NCBI GenBank assembly: GCA_904501775.1
Contig: CAJGCJ010000049.1
Location: 1 to 12,184, forward strand
DNA length: 12,184 nt
Direction: 5' to 3'
DNA from: an uncultured Bacteroidaceae bacterium
GTDB lineage: Bacteria > Bacteroidota > Bacteroidia > Bacteroidales > Bacteroidaceae
In this document: in pieces, positions 1 to 6,527 of the stretch
How positions within the stretch are numbered: the stretch's first letter is position 1
Layout: each line of letters begins with the position of its first letter
The notes under the pieces: model-generated
Told to the model about the DNA's origin: nothing
The model's input: the letters and a program-made list of their open reading frames with translations, nothing else
The model's database searches: none
Made by a program: the position numbers and the translations under genes

Positions 1-30
1 AATAAGTTCGACAATGTAGAAGAGATTTGA
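1..30 (+). other. Mirror copy of the LRR gene 3' end (partial)
   Basis: Read from base 1 in frame 1, the plus strand encodes NKFDNVEEI followed by TGA. This is identical to the last nine residues and stop of the minus-strand LRR protein that ends at 113. If the palindrome is genuine, this is the tail of a second, convergent LRR gene lying mostly outside the window. If it is a fold-back artefact, no gene is here. Nothing upstream is available to decide. Confidence 0.4.
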
Positions 31-60
31 TATTTCCTCTTTCTTCTTGCATAAAACATA

Positions 61-92
61 AGGGCTTGCAATTGCAAGCCCTTATGTTTTAT
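61..92. terminator. Bidirectional intrinsic terminator core
   Basis: AGGGCTTGCA (61-70) is mirrored by its complement up to base 82, giving a GC-containing stem of about 10 bp around the central AATT. It is followed on the plus strand by TTATGTTTT and on the minus strand by the same sequence. It lies about 30 bases past the stop of the minus-strand LRR gene, the right place for its terminator. The U-tract is interrupted, so strength is uncertain. Confidence 0.55.
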
Positions 93-112
93 GCAAGAAG
101 AAAGAGGAAATA

Positions 113-1072
113 TCAAATCTCTTCTACATTGTCGAACTTATTCCACACACGTGCGAACCCATACTCTCCAACACACCCCTGCGGAACATACAGCACGGCA
201 TTGGCATACACCGTAGCATCGGCAACATCGCGCATAGCCATAGGTGCAACGGTTGATTTCACCTCAAGCCGTACAAGAGACGAACATCCACGGAACACCT
301 GCTCCTCAACCGATTGCACTGTTGACGGCAATGAGAGTTCAGTCAACGAAGGACAATCGTAGAATGCCCCGTAGCCAACACTTAAGACACCCTCGTGCAA
401 CTGCACCTTCTTCACTGAGACACACTTAGCAAGCAGTCCCTGCTCTACGATGTTCACATTATCGGGCAGGACAAACTCCTCGAGCGATGCACAATCCCAA
501 AAAGCACCCTTCTTCAATGAGGTCACAGAAGATGGCAAAGATACACGCCTTAATGCCGTACAGCTGCGGAAGGCCCAGCTGTCGATATACTTGACTCCCT
601 GCGGAAGCGACAGTTCTGTGAGTGACGAACAGCTACAGAATGCATACTCACCTACCCCATCAATATTCTCACCTATAACAACCTCCTTGAGCGAAGAACA
701 TCCGTCGAACAACGACGCCTCGATGCTCACCAGATTGGCAGGCAGTTCAACACGCACAAGCCCGCTACAACCCGAAAAGGCCGCAGCGCCTATTACAAGA
801 ATATCACTATTCAAATTAACCTCATTCAACGAACTGCATCCTTTAAAGGCCGACGCACCTATCGCACGCAGGCTCTCGGGAGTCGAAACAGAAGTGAGTT
901 GCAGGCATCCCTCAAATGCAGATTCTGATATTGCAGAAACATAATAGTCGGCACCATTGTAATGCACATTTGCAGGTATTACAATATTGCCGCTATACTC
1001 CCCTCTTGCCACCGCTGCGCACTTGTCACTCGCATCAAGTTCGAATCCAATCCCATTAACATCAATTAACAT
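113..1072 (-). CDS. BspA-type leucine-rich repeat (LRR_5) protein
   Basis: From the ATG at 1072 this encodes 319 residues. After an N-terminal cap (DVNGIGFELD..., then a YSGNIVIPANV strand) there are about ten tandem repeats of roughly 23 residues with the pattern IxxxAFxGCxSLxxVxLP (SAFEGC, SAFKGC, AAFSGC, SLFDGC, YAFCSC, WAFRSC, GAFWDC, GLLAKC, GAFYDC, QVFRGC). The end matches the usual C-cap of the family (LYVPQGCVGEY...W.KF.NVEEI). Such repeats are typical of Treponema/Bacteroidales BspA-like proteins, many of them surface proteins that bind host or matrix proteins. In-frame upstream ATGs at 1141 and 1120 would add a short hydrophobic stretch (MKFCFFYIFASKIIYVM). I prefer 1072 because a promoter-like sequence lies just upstream within that stretch, and because the family cap begins there. 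With this start there is no signal peptide, so the protein may be cytoplasmic. Its target is unknown. Confidence 0.85.
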   Translation of the reverse strand: MLIDVNGIGFELDASDKCAAVARGEYSGNIVIPANVHYNGADYYVSAISESAFEGCLQLTSVSTPESLRAIGASAFKGCSSLNEVNLNSDILVIGAAAFSGCSGLVRVELPANLVSIEASLFDGCSSLKEVVIGENIDGVGEYAFCSCSSLTELSLPQGVKYIDSWAFRSCTALRRVSLPSSVTSLKKGAFWDCASLEEFVLPDNVNIVEQGLLAKCVSVKKVQLHEGVLSVGYGAFYDCPSLTELSLPSTVQSVEEQVFRGCSSLVRLEVKSTVAPMAMRDVADATVYANAVLYVPQGCVGEYGFARVWNKFDNVEEI

Positions 1073-1092
1073 AACGTATATTATTTTGCTTG

Positions 1093-1127
1093 CGAAGATA
1101 TAAAAAAAGCAGAATTTCATATACAAA
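1093..1127 (-). promoter_or_regulatory. Possible promoter of the LRR gene
   Basis: On the minus strand, TTTG (1127-1124) is followed after 23 bases by TATCTTCG (1100-1093), one mismatch from the Bacteroidota -7 consensus TAnnTTTG. The spacing is a few bases longer than usual. Transcription would start near 1087, just before the ATG at 1072, which supports that start codon. The call is weak because of the mismatch and spacing. Confidence 0.4.
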
Positions 1128-1128
1128 A

Positions 1129-1142
1129 ACAATACAAACATT
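1129..1142. repeat. 14-bp direct repeat, copy 1
   Basis: ACAATACAAACATT occurs here and again at 1219-1232, 90 bp apart in the same orientation. The two copies flank the plus-strand promoter and hairpin. They may be regulator binding sites or chance repeats in AT-rich sequence. Confidence 0.5.
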
Positions 1143-1172
1143 TGGCAGTGGAACTATTTATTCGTATATTTG
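1141..1172 (+). promoter_or_regulatory. Consensus Bacteroidota promoter upstream of rimP operon
   Basis: TTTG at 1141-1144 is followed after 20 bases by TATATTTG at 1165-1172, a full match to the Bacteroidota housekeeping sigma consensus (TTTG, about 19-21 bases, TAnnTTTG). Transcription would start around 1176-1180. It is the only good consensus promoter seen between the LRR gene and rimP, so it is the best candidate for driving the nine-gene operon, although a terminator-like hairpin follows at once. Confidence 0.75.
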
Positions 1173-1190
1173 CATCGTATTTGATGATTT

Positions 1191-1216
1191 GAGGGGCCGA
1201 CAAGCCCCTCTTTTTT
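1191..1216 (+). terminator. Leader terminator or attenuator upstream of rimP
   Basis: GAGGGGC (1191-1197) pairs perfectly with GCCCCTC (1204-1210) across the loop CGACAA, and six T residues follow (1211-1216). This is a textbook intrinsic terminator in the plus direction only; the opposite side lacks a T-tract. It begins about 12-15 bases after the predicted transcription start and about 65 bases before the rimP start codon. Because the flanking genes diverge, no upstream plus-strand gene needs terminating. It therefore either ends a very short RNA or works as an attenuator for the operon. A two-codon ORF (ATG ATT TGA, 1184-1192) touches the hairpin; its relevance is unknown. Confidence 0.75.
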
Positions 1217-1218
1217 AT

Positions 1219-1232
1219 ACAATACAAACATT
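1219..1232. repeat. 14-bp direct repeat, copy 2
   Basis: Second copy of ACAATACAAACATT, directly after the T-tract of the leader hairpin. The rest of the region up to rimP (1233-1281) is AT-rich and shows no further consensus promoter or Shine-Dalgarno site. Confidence 0.5.
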
Positions 1233-1281
1233 ATCAATTTGTTCATTAATAAATCTTCTTTTTTAGAACAGTTTCAGAGCT

Positions 1282-1749
1282 ATGATTGACAAACAAAAAG
1301 TCATTGAATTAACAAAAGAATGGTTATCAGACAAAGATTATTTTCTTGTTGATGTAACCATAAGCAAGGACGACAAAATCGCAGTAGAAATAGACCATGC
1401 CGAAGGTGTATGGATTGAAGACTGCGCCGAGCTTAGCAGACATATCGAATCGGGCCTCAGCCGTGATATCGAGGATTACGAGCTCGAGGTTGGTTCTGCG
1501 GGTCTGGGACAGCCATTCAAGGTATTGGACCAATACCTTATCCACATTGGCAAAGAGGTTGAAGTCCTCAGCAAAGCGGGTAAAAAACTGAAAGGCGTGC
1601 TGAAATCGGCCAATGAGGCAAGTTTCACAATCACAATAAGCAAGAAAGAGAAGATAGAGGGCAGCAAACGCCCGCAATTGGTTGCCGAGGATATTGAATT
1701 CACCTACGGCGATGTCAAATACACGAAGTATATTATAAATTTCAAATAA
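1282..1749 (+). CDS. rimP: Ribosome maturation factor RimP
   Basis: 155 residues, the usual length of the family. RimP binds the free 30S subunit and assists late 16S rRNA/protein assembly in the cytoplasm. The N-terminal domain (about 1-78) carries the family signature region YELEVGSAGLGQPF (67-79), a Bacteroidota-style variant of the common YELEVSSPGLDRP. The C-terminal Sm-like beta-barrel domain runs from about 83 to the end (IGKEVEV...KKLKGVL...FTITISKK...YTKYIINF). Position as first gene directly before nusA and infB is the classic arrangement in many bacteria. One base separates its stop from the nusA ATG. There is no Shine-Dalgarno site, as is normal in Bacteroidota. Confidence 0.95.
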   Translation: MIDKQKVIELTKEWLSDKDYFLVDVTISKDDKIAVEIDHAEGVWIEDCAELSRHIESGLSRDIEDYELEVGSAGLGQPFKVLDQYLIHIGKEVEVLSKAGKKLKGVLKSANEASFTITISKKEKIEGSKRPQLVAEDIEFTYGDVKYTKYIINFK

Positions 1750-1750
1750 A

Positions 1751-3025
1751 ATGGCAAAGAAAGAAGAAACAATCAGTCTTCTTGATACATTTCAAGAATT
1801 CAAAGAGTCGAAGAACATCGACCGCACCACAATGATCAGCGTACTCGAGGAGAGTTTCCGCAAGGTTTTGGTAAACATGTTCGGTACAGACGAGAACTAC
1901 TCTGTTATTGTAAACCCCGACCGTGGAGACTTTGAGATACAGCGCCGTCGTACCGTTGTTGCCGACAGCGACGTAAAGGACGACAATTTCGAGATTTCAC
2001 TCAGCGAGGCACAGCTCATCGACGACACATTCGAGATTGGTGAGGAGGTCAGCGAGATTGTCAACTTTGCAGAGTTTGGCCGTCGTGCAATTCTTAACCT
2101 TCGTCAGACACTTGCATCAAAGATTCTCGAGCTCGAGAAAGACAGCCTTTACAACAAATACAGCGAGAAGGTTGGTACAATCGTAAGTGGCGAGGTATAT
2201 CAGATATGGAAGAAAGAGATACTTATGCTCGATGACGAAGGCAACGAACTCATATTGCCCAAGACCGAGCAGATTCCTTCGGACTTCTACCGTAAGGGCG
2301 ACCATGTACGTGCGGTGGTAGCGCGTGTAGATAATCAGAACAACAACCCCAAGATTATCCTCAGCCGCACATCACCCATGTTCCTTCAGCGTCTTTTCGA
2401 ACTTGAGGTACCCGAAATCAATGACGGTCTCATAACAATAAAGAAGATAGCACGCATCCCCGGCGAACGTGCAAAGATTGCAGTAGAGACATACGACGAC
2501 CGCATCGACCCCGTAGGCGCATGCGTAGGCGTAAAGGGCTCACGTATACACGGTATTGTAAGAGAGTTGCGTAACGAGAACATCGACGTAATCAACTACA
2601 CATCAAACATCGAGCTGTTCATCAAGCGTGCACTCAGCCCTGCAAAAGTGTTCACCATTTTCCTTAACGAGGAGAAGAGAAGCGCCGACGTTTACCTGAA
2701 GCCCGAAGAGGTTTCACTCGCAATCGGTAAGAACGGTCTGAACATCAAGCTCGCCAGCATGCTCACCGAGTACACCATCGACGTATATCGCGAAATAGAG
2801 GAGAGCAATCTTGAGGATGACATCTATCTCGACGAGTTTACCGACGAAATTGATGAGTGGATCATAGCTGCTATCAAGAAATTGGGCCTCGACACAGCAC
2901 GCGCCGTGCTTAACACACCCCGTGAAATTCTCGTAGAGAAAGCCGACCTTGAAGAGGACACCGTAGACCATGTTCTTAGCGTTCTCAAGGCCGAGTTCGA
3001 GGACGATAGCGATGACAACGAATAA
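1751..3025 (+). CDS. nusA: Transcription termination/antitermination factor NusA
   Basis: 424 residues. NusA binds RNA polymerase and nascent RNA, and promotes pausing, hairpin-dependent termination and, with other Nus factors, rRNA antitermination. Domains in order: the RNAP-binding N-terminal domain (about 1-130, starting with the helix TMISVLEESFRKVL); an S1 domain (about 139-205); KH1 with the GVKG loop at 260-263; KH2 with the GKNG loop at 326-329; then a C-terminal helical segment (about 365-415) ending in an acidic tail (EFEDDSDDNE). The single C-terminal helical unit is shorter than the two acidic repeats of E. coli NusA. It is probably co-translated with rimP (1-base gap). If the hairpin upstream of rimP is an attenuator, NusA could influence its own operon; that is inference. 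Confidence 0.97.
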   Translation: MAKKEETISLLDTFQEFKESKNIDRTTMISVLEESFRKVLVNMFGTDENYSVIVNPDRGDFEIQRRRTVVADSDVKDDNFEISLSEAQLIDDTFEIGEEVSEIVNFAEFGRRAILNLRQTLASKILELEKDSLYNKYSEKVGTIVSGEVYQIWKKEILMLDDEGNELILPKTEQIPSDFYRKGDHVRAVVARVDNQNNNPKIILSRTSPMFLQRLFELEVPEINDGLITIKKIARIPGERAKIAVETYDDRIDPVGACVGVKGSRIHGIVRELRNENIDVINYTSNIELFIKRALSPAKVFTIFLNEEKRSADVYLKPEEVSLAIGKNGLNIKLASMLTEYTIDVYREIEESNLEDDIYLDEFTDEIDEWIIAAIKKLGLDTARAVLNTPREILVEKADLEEDTVDHVLSVLKAEFEDDSDDNE

Positions 3026-3080
3026 TCCTGCAACAAAAGAGAAGGATTCGCAACACTCATCAATTTAAAAGAAACAACGA

Positions 3081-5987
3081 ATGAAGATAAGATTAAATAA
3101 AGTACAAAAAGAACTTAACATAGGTCTAAGCACTATCGTTGAGTTTCTACAGAAGAAGGGCTTCGAAATAAAAGAAGACCCCAACGCTGTAGTACCCGAA
3201 GAGGGTTACCATCTTCTTATTACAGCATTCAGTACGGACAAAAGCGTACGATTGGAATCGCAGAAGTTCACTCAGGAGAGACAGAACAAAGGTAAGAGCA
3301 ACGATAAGGTAACCGAGAAGAGCAACGAGCCACAGCAGCCCAAAGCCGAAGAGGCTGCTGCTACCGAAGCAGCACCTGCAAAGCAGGAAGAGCCCAAGGC
3401 TGCAGAACCAACCATAAAAGTGATGGGCAGCATCGACCTTGAAGCACTCAACCGCAGAAGCGCTCCCATAAAAGGCAAGGATAAGAAAGAGGAGGCAGCC
3501 CACAAGGCAAAGCCCGTTGCCGAGCCTGTAAAACGCGAGGAGCCCAAGCCCCAGCCCGTTAAAGAGGAGAAGAAAGCAGAAAAAGTAGAGAAGGTAGAAA
3601 AGGTAGAAGTTGTTGCTGAAACTCCTGAAACTCCCGAAACTCCCGCAGCACCCGAACAGCCAGCTGCACAACAGGCAACACTGACTCAGGTAGAGGACAT
3701 CAAGCCCAGCTTCAACGTAGTGGGAAGAATCGACCTCTCGGCAATCAACCAGTCGACACGCCCCAAGAAGAAGAGCAAAGAGGAGAAGAAGAAGGAGCGT
3801 GAAGAGAAGGAGCGCCAGCGCGAAGAGCAGCGCAAGCAGCAGCGCGAGAATCAGAAAGGCCAAAACAGCAACAATGCACAAGGTGGAGGCGAAAAGAAGA
3901 AAAAACGCGCACGCATCGGCGGCAACCAACGAGTAAACATCGACAATGTTCAGGGAGGCGAGCAACAGCAACAACAGCAGGACTGGAATGGCAATCGCAA
4001 CAAGAACAAGATGAACGGCGACAACCCCTCACAGGGCAGCCGTAAAGACCGCGACAACAAGCACAAGCGTTTCGACAAGTCAGACGTAAGCGAAGAGGAT
4101 GTATCAAAGCAGATAAAAGAGACACTCGAGCGTCTTACAAGCCGTGGCAAGAAAAACTCAGCAAAATACCGTAAGGACAAGCGTGAACTTGCAGCCGAGC
4201 GTCAGCAGCAGCAGGCTCTCGACGAAATGGAGCAGAGCAAGGTGCTCAAGCTCACCGAGTTTGTGACAGCAAACGAGCTTGCAAGCATGATGAACATCTC
4301 GGTGACACAGGTAATCGCAACCTGTATGAGCATCGGTATGATGGTATCAATCAACCAGCGTCTTGACGCCGAGACCATCAACATTGTTGCCGAGGAGTTC
4401 GGTTACACAACCGAATATGTAAGTGCCGAGGTTGCCAACGCAATTGAGGAGGTGCAGGATACCGAAGACGATCTGCAGCCACGCGCCCCCATTATCACCG
4501 TAATGGGACACGTTGACCACGGTAAGACATCGTTGCTCGACTACATACGCAAGTCTAACGTCATCGCAGGTGAGGCCGGCGGTATCACACAGCACATCGG
4601 TGCATACAATGTACAGATGGAGAATGGCAAACATATCACATTCCTCGACACTCCCGGTCACGAAGCCTTTACAGCGATGCGTGCCCGCGGTGCGAAGATT
4701 ACCGACATTGCCATAATCATCATCGCTGCCGACGACAACGTGATGCCCCAGACAAAGGAGGCCATCAACCATGCCATGGCAGCCGGTGTACCCATTGTAT
4801 TCGCCATCAACAAAGTCGACAAGCCTTCGGCCGATCCTAATCGCATCAAGGAGGAGCTTGCACAGCTCAACATGCTTGTAGAGGACTGGGGCGGTAAATA
4901 CCAGTCACAGGAGATTTCGGCAAAGCAGGGTATGGGTGTTGAAGAGCTTATGGAAAAGGTACTTCTTGAGGCCGAGATGCTCGACCTCAAAGCCAACCCC
5001 GACCGCAAGGCAACAGGTTCCGTTATAGAGTCGACACTCGACAAGGGACGCGGATATGTTGCTACCGTATTGGTACAGAACGGTACACTGCGTGTAGGTG
5101 ACATTGTTGTAGCCGGCACACAGTGGGGTAAGGTAAAGGCCATCTTCAACGAGCGTAACCAGCGCATCAAAGAGGTTAAGCCCGCCGAGCCTGCACTTAT
5201 TCTCGGATTGAACGGTGCACCTGCAGCAGGTGACATATTCAATGTAGTTGAGAGCGAGCGCGAGGCACGCGAAATCACAGGCAAGCGTGAGCAATTGCAG
5301 CGTGAGCAAGGTCTTCGTACTCAGAAGATGCTTACACTTGACGAGGTGGGACGCCGCATAGCACTCGGTAACTTCCAGACACTCAACATCATTGTCAAGG
5401 GTGACGTTGACGGTTCTATCGAGGCACTCAGCGACTCACTCATAAAGCTCTCGACCGAGACAATACAGATAAACGTAATCCACAAGGCTGTGGGACAGAT
5501 CTCGGAGAGCGACGTAAGCCTTGCAGCAGCATCGGATGCCATTATCGTAGGTTTCCAAGTTCGTCCGTCAGTGATGGCGCGCAAGGTTGCCGAGAACGAG
5601 GGTGTCGACATACGTCTATACTCTATCATCTACGATGCTATCGAGGAGGTTCAGGCCGCTATGGAAGGTATGCTTGCTCCTATTGTAAAAGAGGAGATTA
5701 CAGCAACCATCGAAGTACGCGAGACATTCCACATCAGCAAGGTAGGTACTGTAGCCGGATGTATGGTCCGTGAGGGTAAGGTTAAGCGCACCGACCGTGC
5801 ACGCCTCATACGCGACGGTATCGTAATCCACACTGGTAACCTTGCTGCACTCAAGCGTTTCAAAGAGGACGTGAAAGAGGTTGGAACAAACTTCGAGTGC
5901 GGTATCAGCCTTGTATCTCAGGATGACATCAAGGTAGGTGACATCATCGAGACATTCGTACAGGTTGAGGTTAAACAGAAACTCTAA
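3081..5987 (+). CDS. infB: Translation initiation factor IF-2
   Basis: 968 residues. IF2 is the GTPase that delivers fMet-tRNA to the 30S P site and promotes subunit joining. It has an IF2_N-like fold at 1-52; a long low-complexity, Lys/Glu/Gln-rich linker (about 60-385, with VEKVEKVE, TPETPETP and a six-Gln run at 295-300); and a second IF2_N-like helical domain (about 388-450). The G domain has G1 GHVDHGKT (476-483), G2 region GGITQHIGAY (500-509), G3 DTPGH (523-527), G4 NKVD (577-580) and G5 SAK (613-615). Domain II follows (about 645-725), then domains III and IV to the end. All nucleotide-binding motifs are intact. The linker contains a motif of the form VxGxIDLxAxN twice, at 111-124 and 211-223. 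The gene lies 55 bp after nusA with no visible promoter between, so it is probably cotranscribed. Confidence 0.98.
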   Translation: MKIRLNKVQKELNIGLSTIVEFLQKKGFEIKEDPNAVVPEEGYHLLITAFSTDKSVRLESQKFTQERQNKGKSNDKVTEKSNEPQQPKAEEAAATEAAPAKQEEPKAAEPTIKVMGSIDLEALNRRSAPIKGKDKKEEAAHKAKPVAEPVKREEPKPQPVKEEKKAEKVEKVEKVEVVAETPETPETPAAPEQPAAQQATLTQVEDIKPSFNVVGRIDLSAINQSTRPKKKSKEEKKKEREEKERQREEQRKQQRENQKGQNSNNAQGGGEKKKKRARIGGNQRVNIDNVQGGEQQQQQQDWNGNRNKNKMNGDNPSQGSRKDRDNKHKRFDKSDVSEEDVSKQIKETLERLTSRGKKNSAKYRKDKRELAAERQQQQALDEMEQSKVLKLTEFVTANELASMMNISVTQVIATCMSIGMMVSINQRLDAETINIVAEEFGYTTEYVSAEVANAIEEVQDTEDDLQPRAPIITVMGHVDHGKTSLLDYIRKSNVIAGEAGGITQHIGAYNVQMENGKHITFLDTPGHEAFTAMRARGAKITDIAIIIIAADDNVMPQTKEAINHAMAAGVPIVFAINKVDKPSADPNRIKEELAQLNMLVEDWGGKYQSQEISAKQGMGVEELMEKVLLEAEMLDLKANPDRKATGSVIESTLDKGRGYVATVLVQNGTLRVGDIVVAGTQWGKVKAIFNERNQRIKEVKPAEPALILGLNGAPAAGDIFNVVESEREAREITGKREQLQREQGLRTQKMLTLDEVGRRIALGNFQTLNIIVKGDVDGSIEALSDSLIKLSTETIQINVIHKAVGQISESDVSLAAASDAIIVGFQVRPSVMARKVAENEGVDIRLYSIIYDAIEEVQAAMEGMLAPIVKEEITATIEVRETFHISKVGTVAGCMVREGKVKRTDRARLIRDGIVIHTGNLAALKRFKEDVKEVGTNFECGISLVSQDDIKVGDIIETFVQVEVKQKL

Positions 5988-5999
5988 TAAGATACAGAA

Positions 6000-6025
6000 G
6001 TTGTCCGGGGCATGCCCCGGACAAC
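6000..6025. repeat. Perfect 26-bp palindrome between infB and cvpA
   Basis: GTTGTCCGGGGCA (6000-6012) is followed directly by its exact reverse complement (6013-6025). In RNA it would form a very stable GC-rich hairpin 13 bases after the infB stop and 17 bases before the cvpA start. It is followed by ATAAAAAA rather than a T-tract, so it is not a normal intrinsic terminator in the plus direction. It may be an mRNA processing or stability element that separates the translation and SUF parts of the operon, or a protein-binding site. Confidence 0.85.
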
Positions 6026-6041
6026 ATAAAAAACACGACAT

Positions 6042-6527
6042 ATGAATAATTTGGATATAGTATTGATAATTGCACTCTTCATAGGCTTTGTCATAGGATA
6101 TTTCAAAGGTCTTATAAGCCAGTTGTCATTCGGTGTTGGTATAGTAGTAGGTCTTATACAAGGCGTACTGTTCTACCCAGCCCTGTCGGTAAAGATACAG
6201 GATGCAACAGGCTGGAGCGAGATGCTATGCTCTATAGCAGCATTTGTAGGAATAATATTGGCCTCAATAGTTATATTCAAGCTGTTGGGAGTGATTATAG
6301 CCGCACTGCTCAAGGCCATCCACCTTCAGATAATCGACCGCATCCTTGGAGCTCTGCTGAGTACGGTCATAGCAATGATGCTCATAGTAGGTGTCGTGAA
6401 CTCAACAAAGACACTTGGTGTAGAGATTGAACTGTTCAATAAAACAACACAGCAAAATTCAATGTTATACAAGCATGTGCAGGAAATAACACTTTCGATA
6501 ATAGGCGAGGTGAAAAAATATAAATGA
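6042..6527 (+). CDS. CvpA family membrane protein
   Basis: 161 residues with four predicted membrane segments (about 5-20, 29-46, 62-90 and 101-119), so it is an inner-membrane protein. It has the family's conserved GyxkGl-type turn after the first helix (GYFKGL, 19-24). The polar C-terminal tail (about 120-161) probably faces a soluble compartment. In E. coli, CvpA is needed for colicin V export, and in enteric bacteria it has been linked to bile-salt resistance; its molecular activity is not settled, and the role here is unknown. Its stop overlaps the sufB start by four bases (ATGA, 6524-6527), which suggests translational coupling to the SUF genes. Confidence 0.85.
   Translation: MNNLDIVLIIALFIGFVIGYFKGLISQLSFGVGIVVGLIQGVLFYPALSVKIQDATGWSEMLCSIAAFVGIILASIVIFKLLGVIIAALLKAIHLQIIDRILGALLSTVIAMMLIVGVVNSTKTLGVEIELFNKTTQQNSMLYKHVQEITLSIIGEVKKYK

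Larger units (their letters stand above)
1..142. repeat. Perfect 142-bp inverted repeat at the window edge
   Basis: Bases 1-71 are the exact reverse complement of bases 72-142, with no mismatch and no spacer; the centre lies in the AATT at 70-73. The right arm contains the last nine codons and the stop of the minus-strand LRR gene plus its 3' flank. The left arm repeats the same codons on the plus strand. A natural terminator palindrome would normally be confined to the core (about 60-83), so perfect symmetry into coding sequence is unusual. It could be a fold-back assembly artefact at a contig end, or the junction of two convergent, recently duplicated genes. The fact that the repeat begins at base 1 favours an artefact, but this cannot be settled from the window alone. 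Confidence 0.95.

Noticed and set aside
27..944. Plus-strand ORFs across the LRR gene
   Set aside because: The minus-strand frame shows ten regular LRR_5 repeats and a proper C-cap, so the plus-strand ORFs are antisense shadows created by the repeat structure.
1270..1284. GTTTCAGAGCTATG at the rimP start resembles the beginning of a type II CRISPR repeat (GTTTTAGAGCTATG)
   Set aside because: Single copy with no second repeat, spacer or cas gene; it overlaps the rimP start codon. Chance similarity.
3147..3974. Long minus-strand ORF (275 codons) opposite infB
   Set aside because: It is the Leu/Phe-rich shadow of the Lys/Glu/Gln-rich IF2 linker, with no domain sense; infB is certain on the plus strand.
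4505..4990. Possible confusion of infB with another translational GTPase such as EF-Tu or SelB
   Set aside because: GHVDHGKT is shared, but the IF2_N-like domains, long linker, IF2 domains III/IV and the nusA-infB order identify IF2.
4658..5284. Minus-strand ORF of 208 codons opposite the IF2 G domain
   Set aside because: Serine/alanine-rich shadow of a certain, highly conserved coding region.
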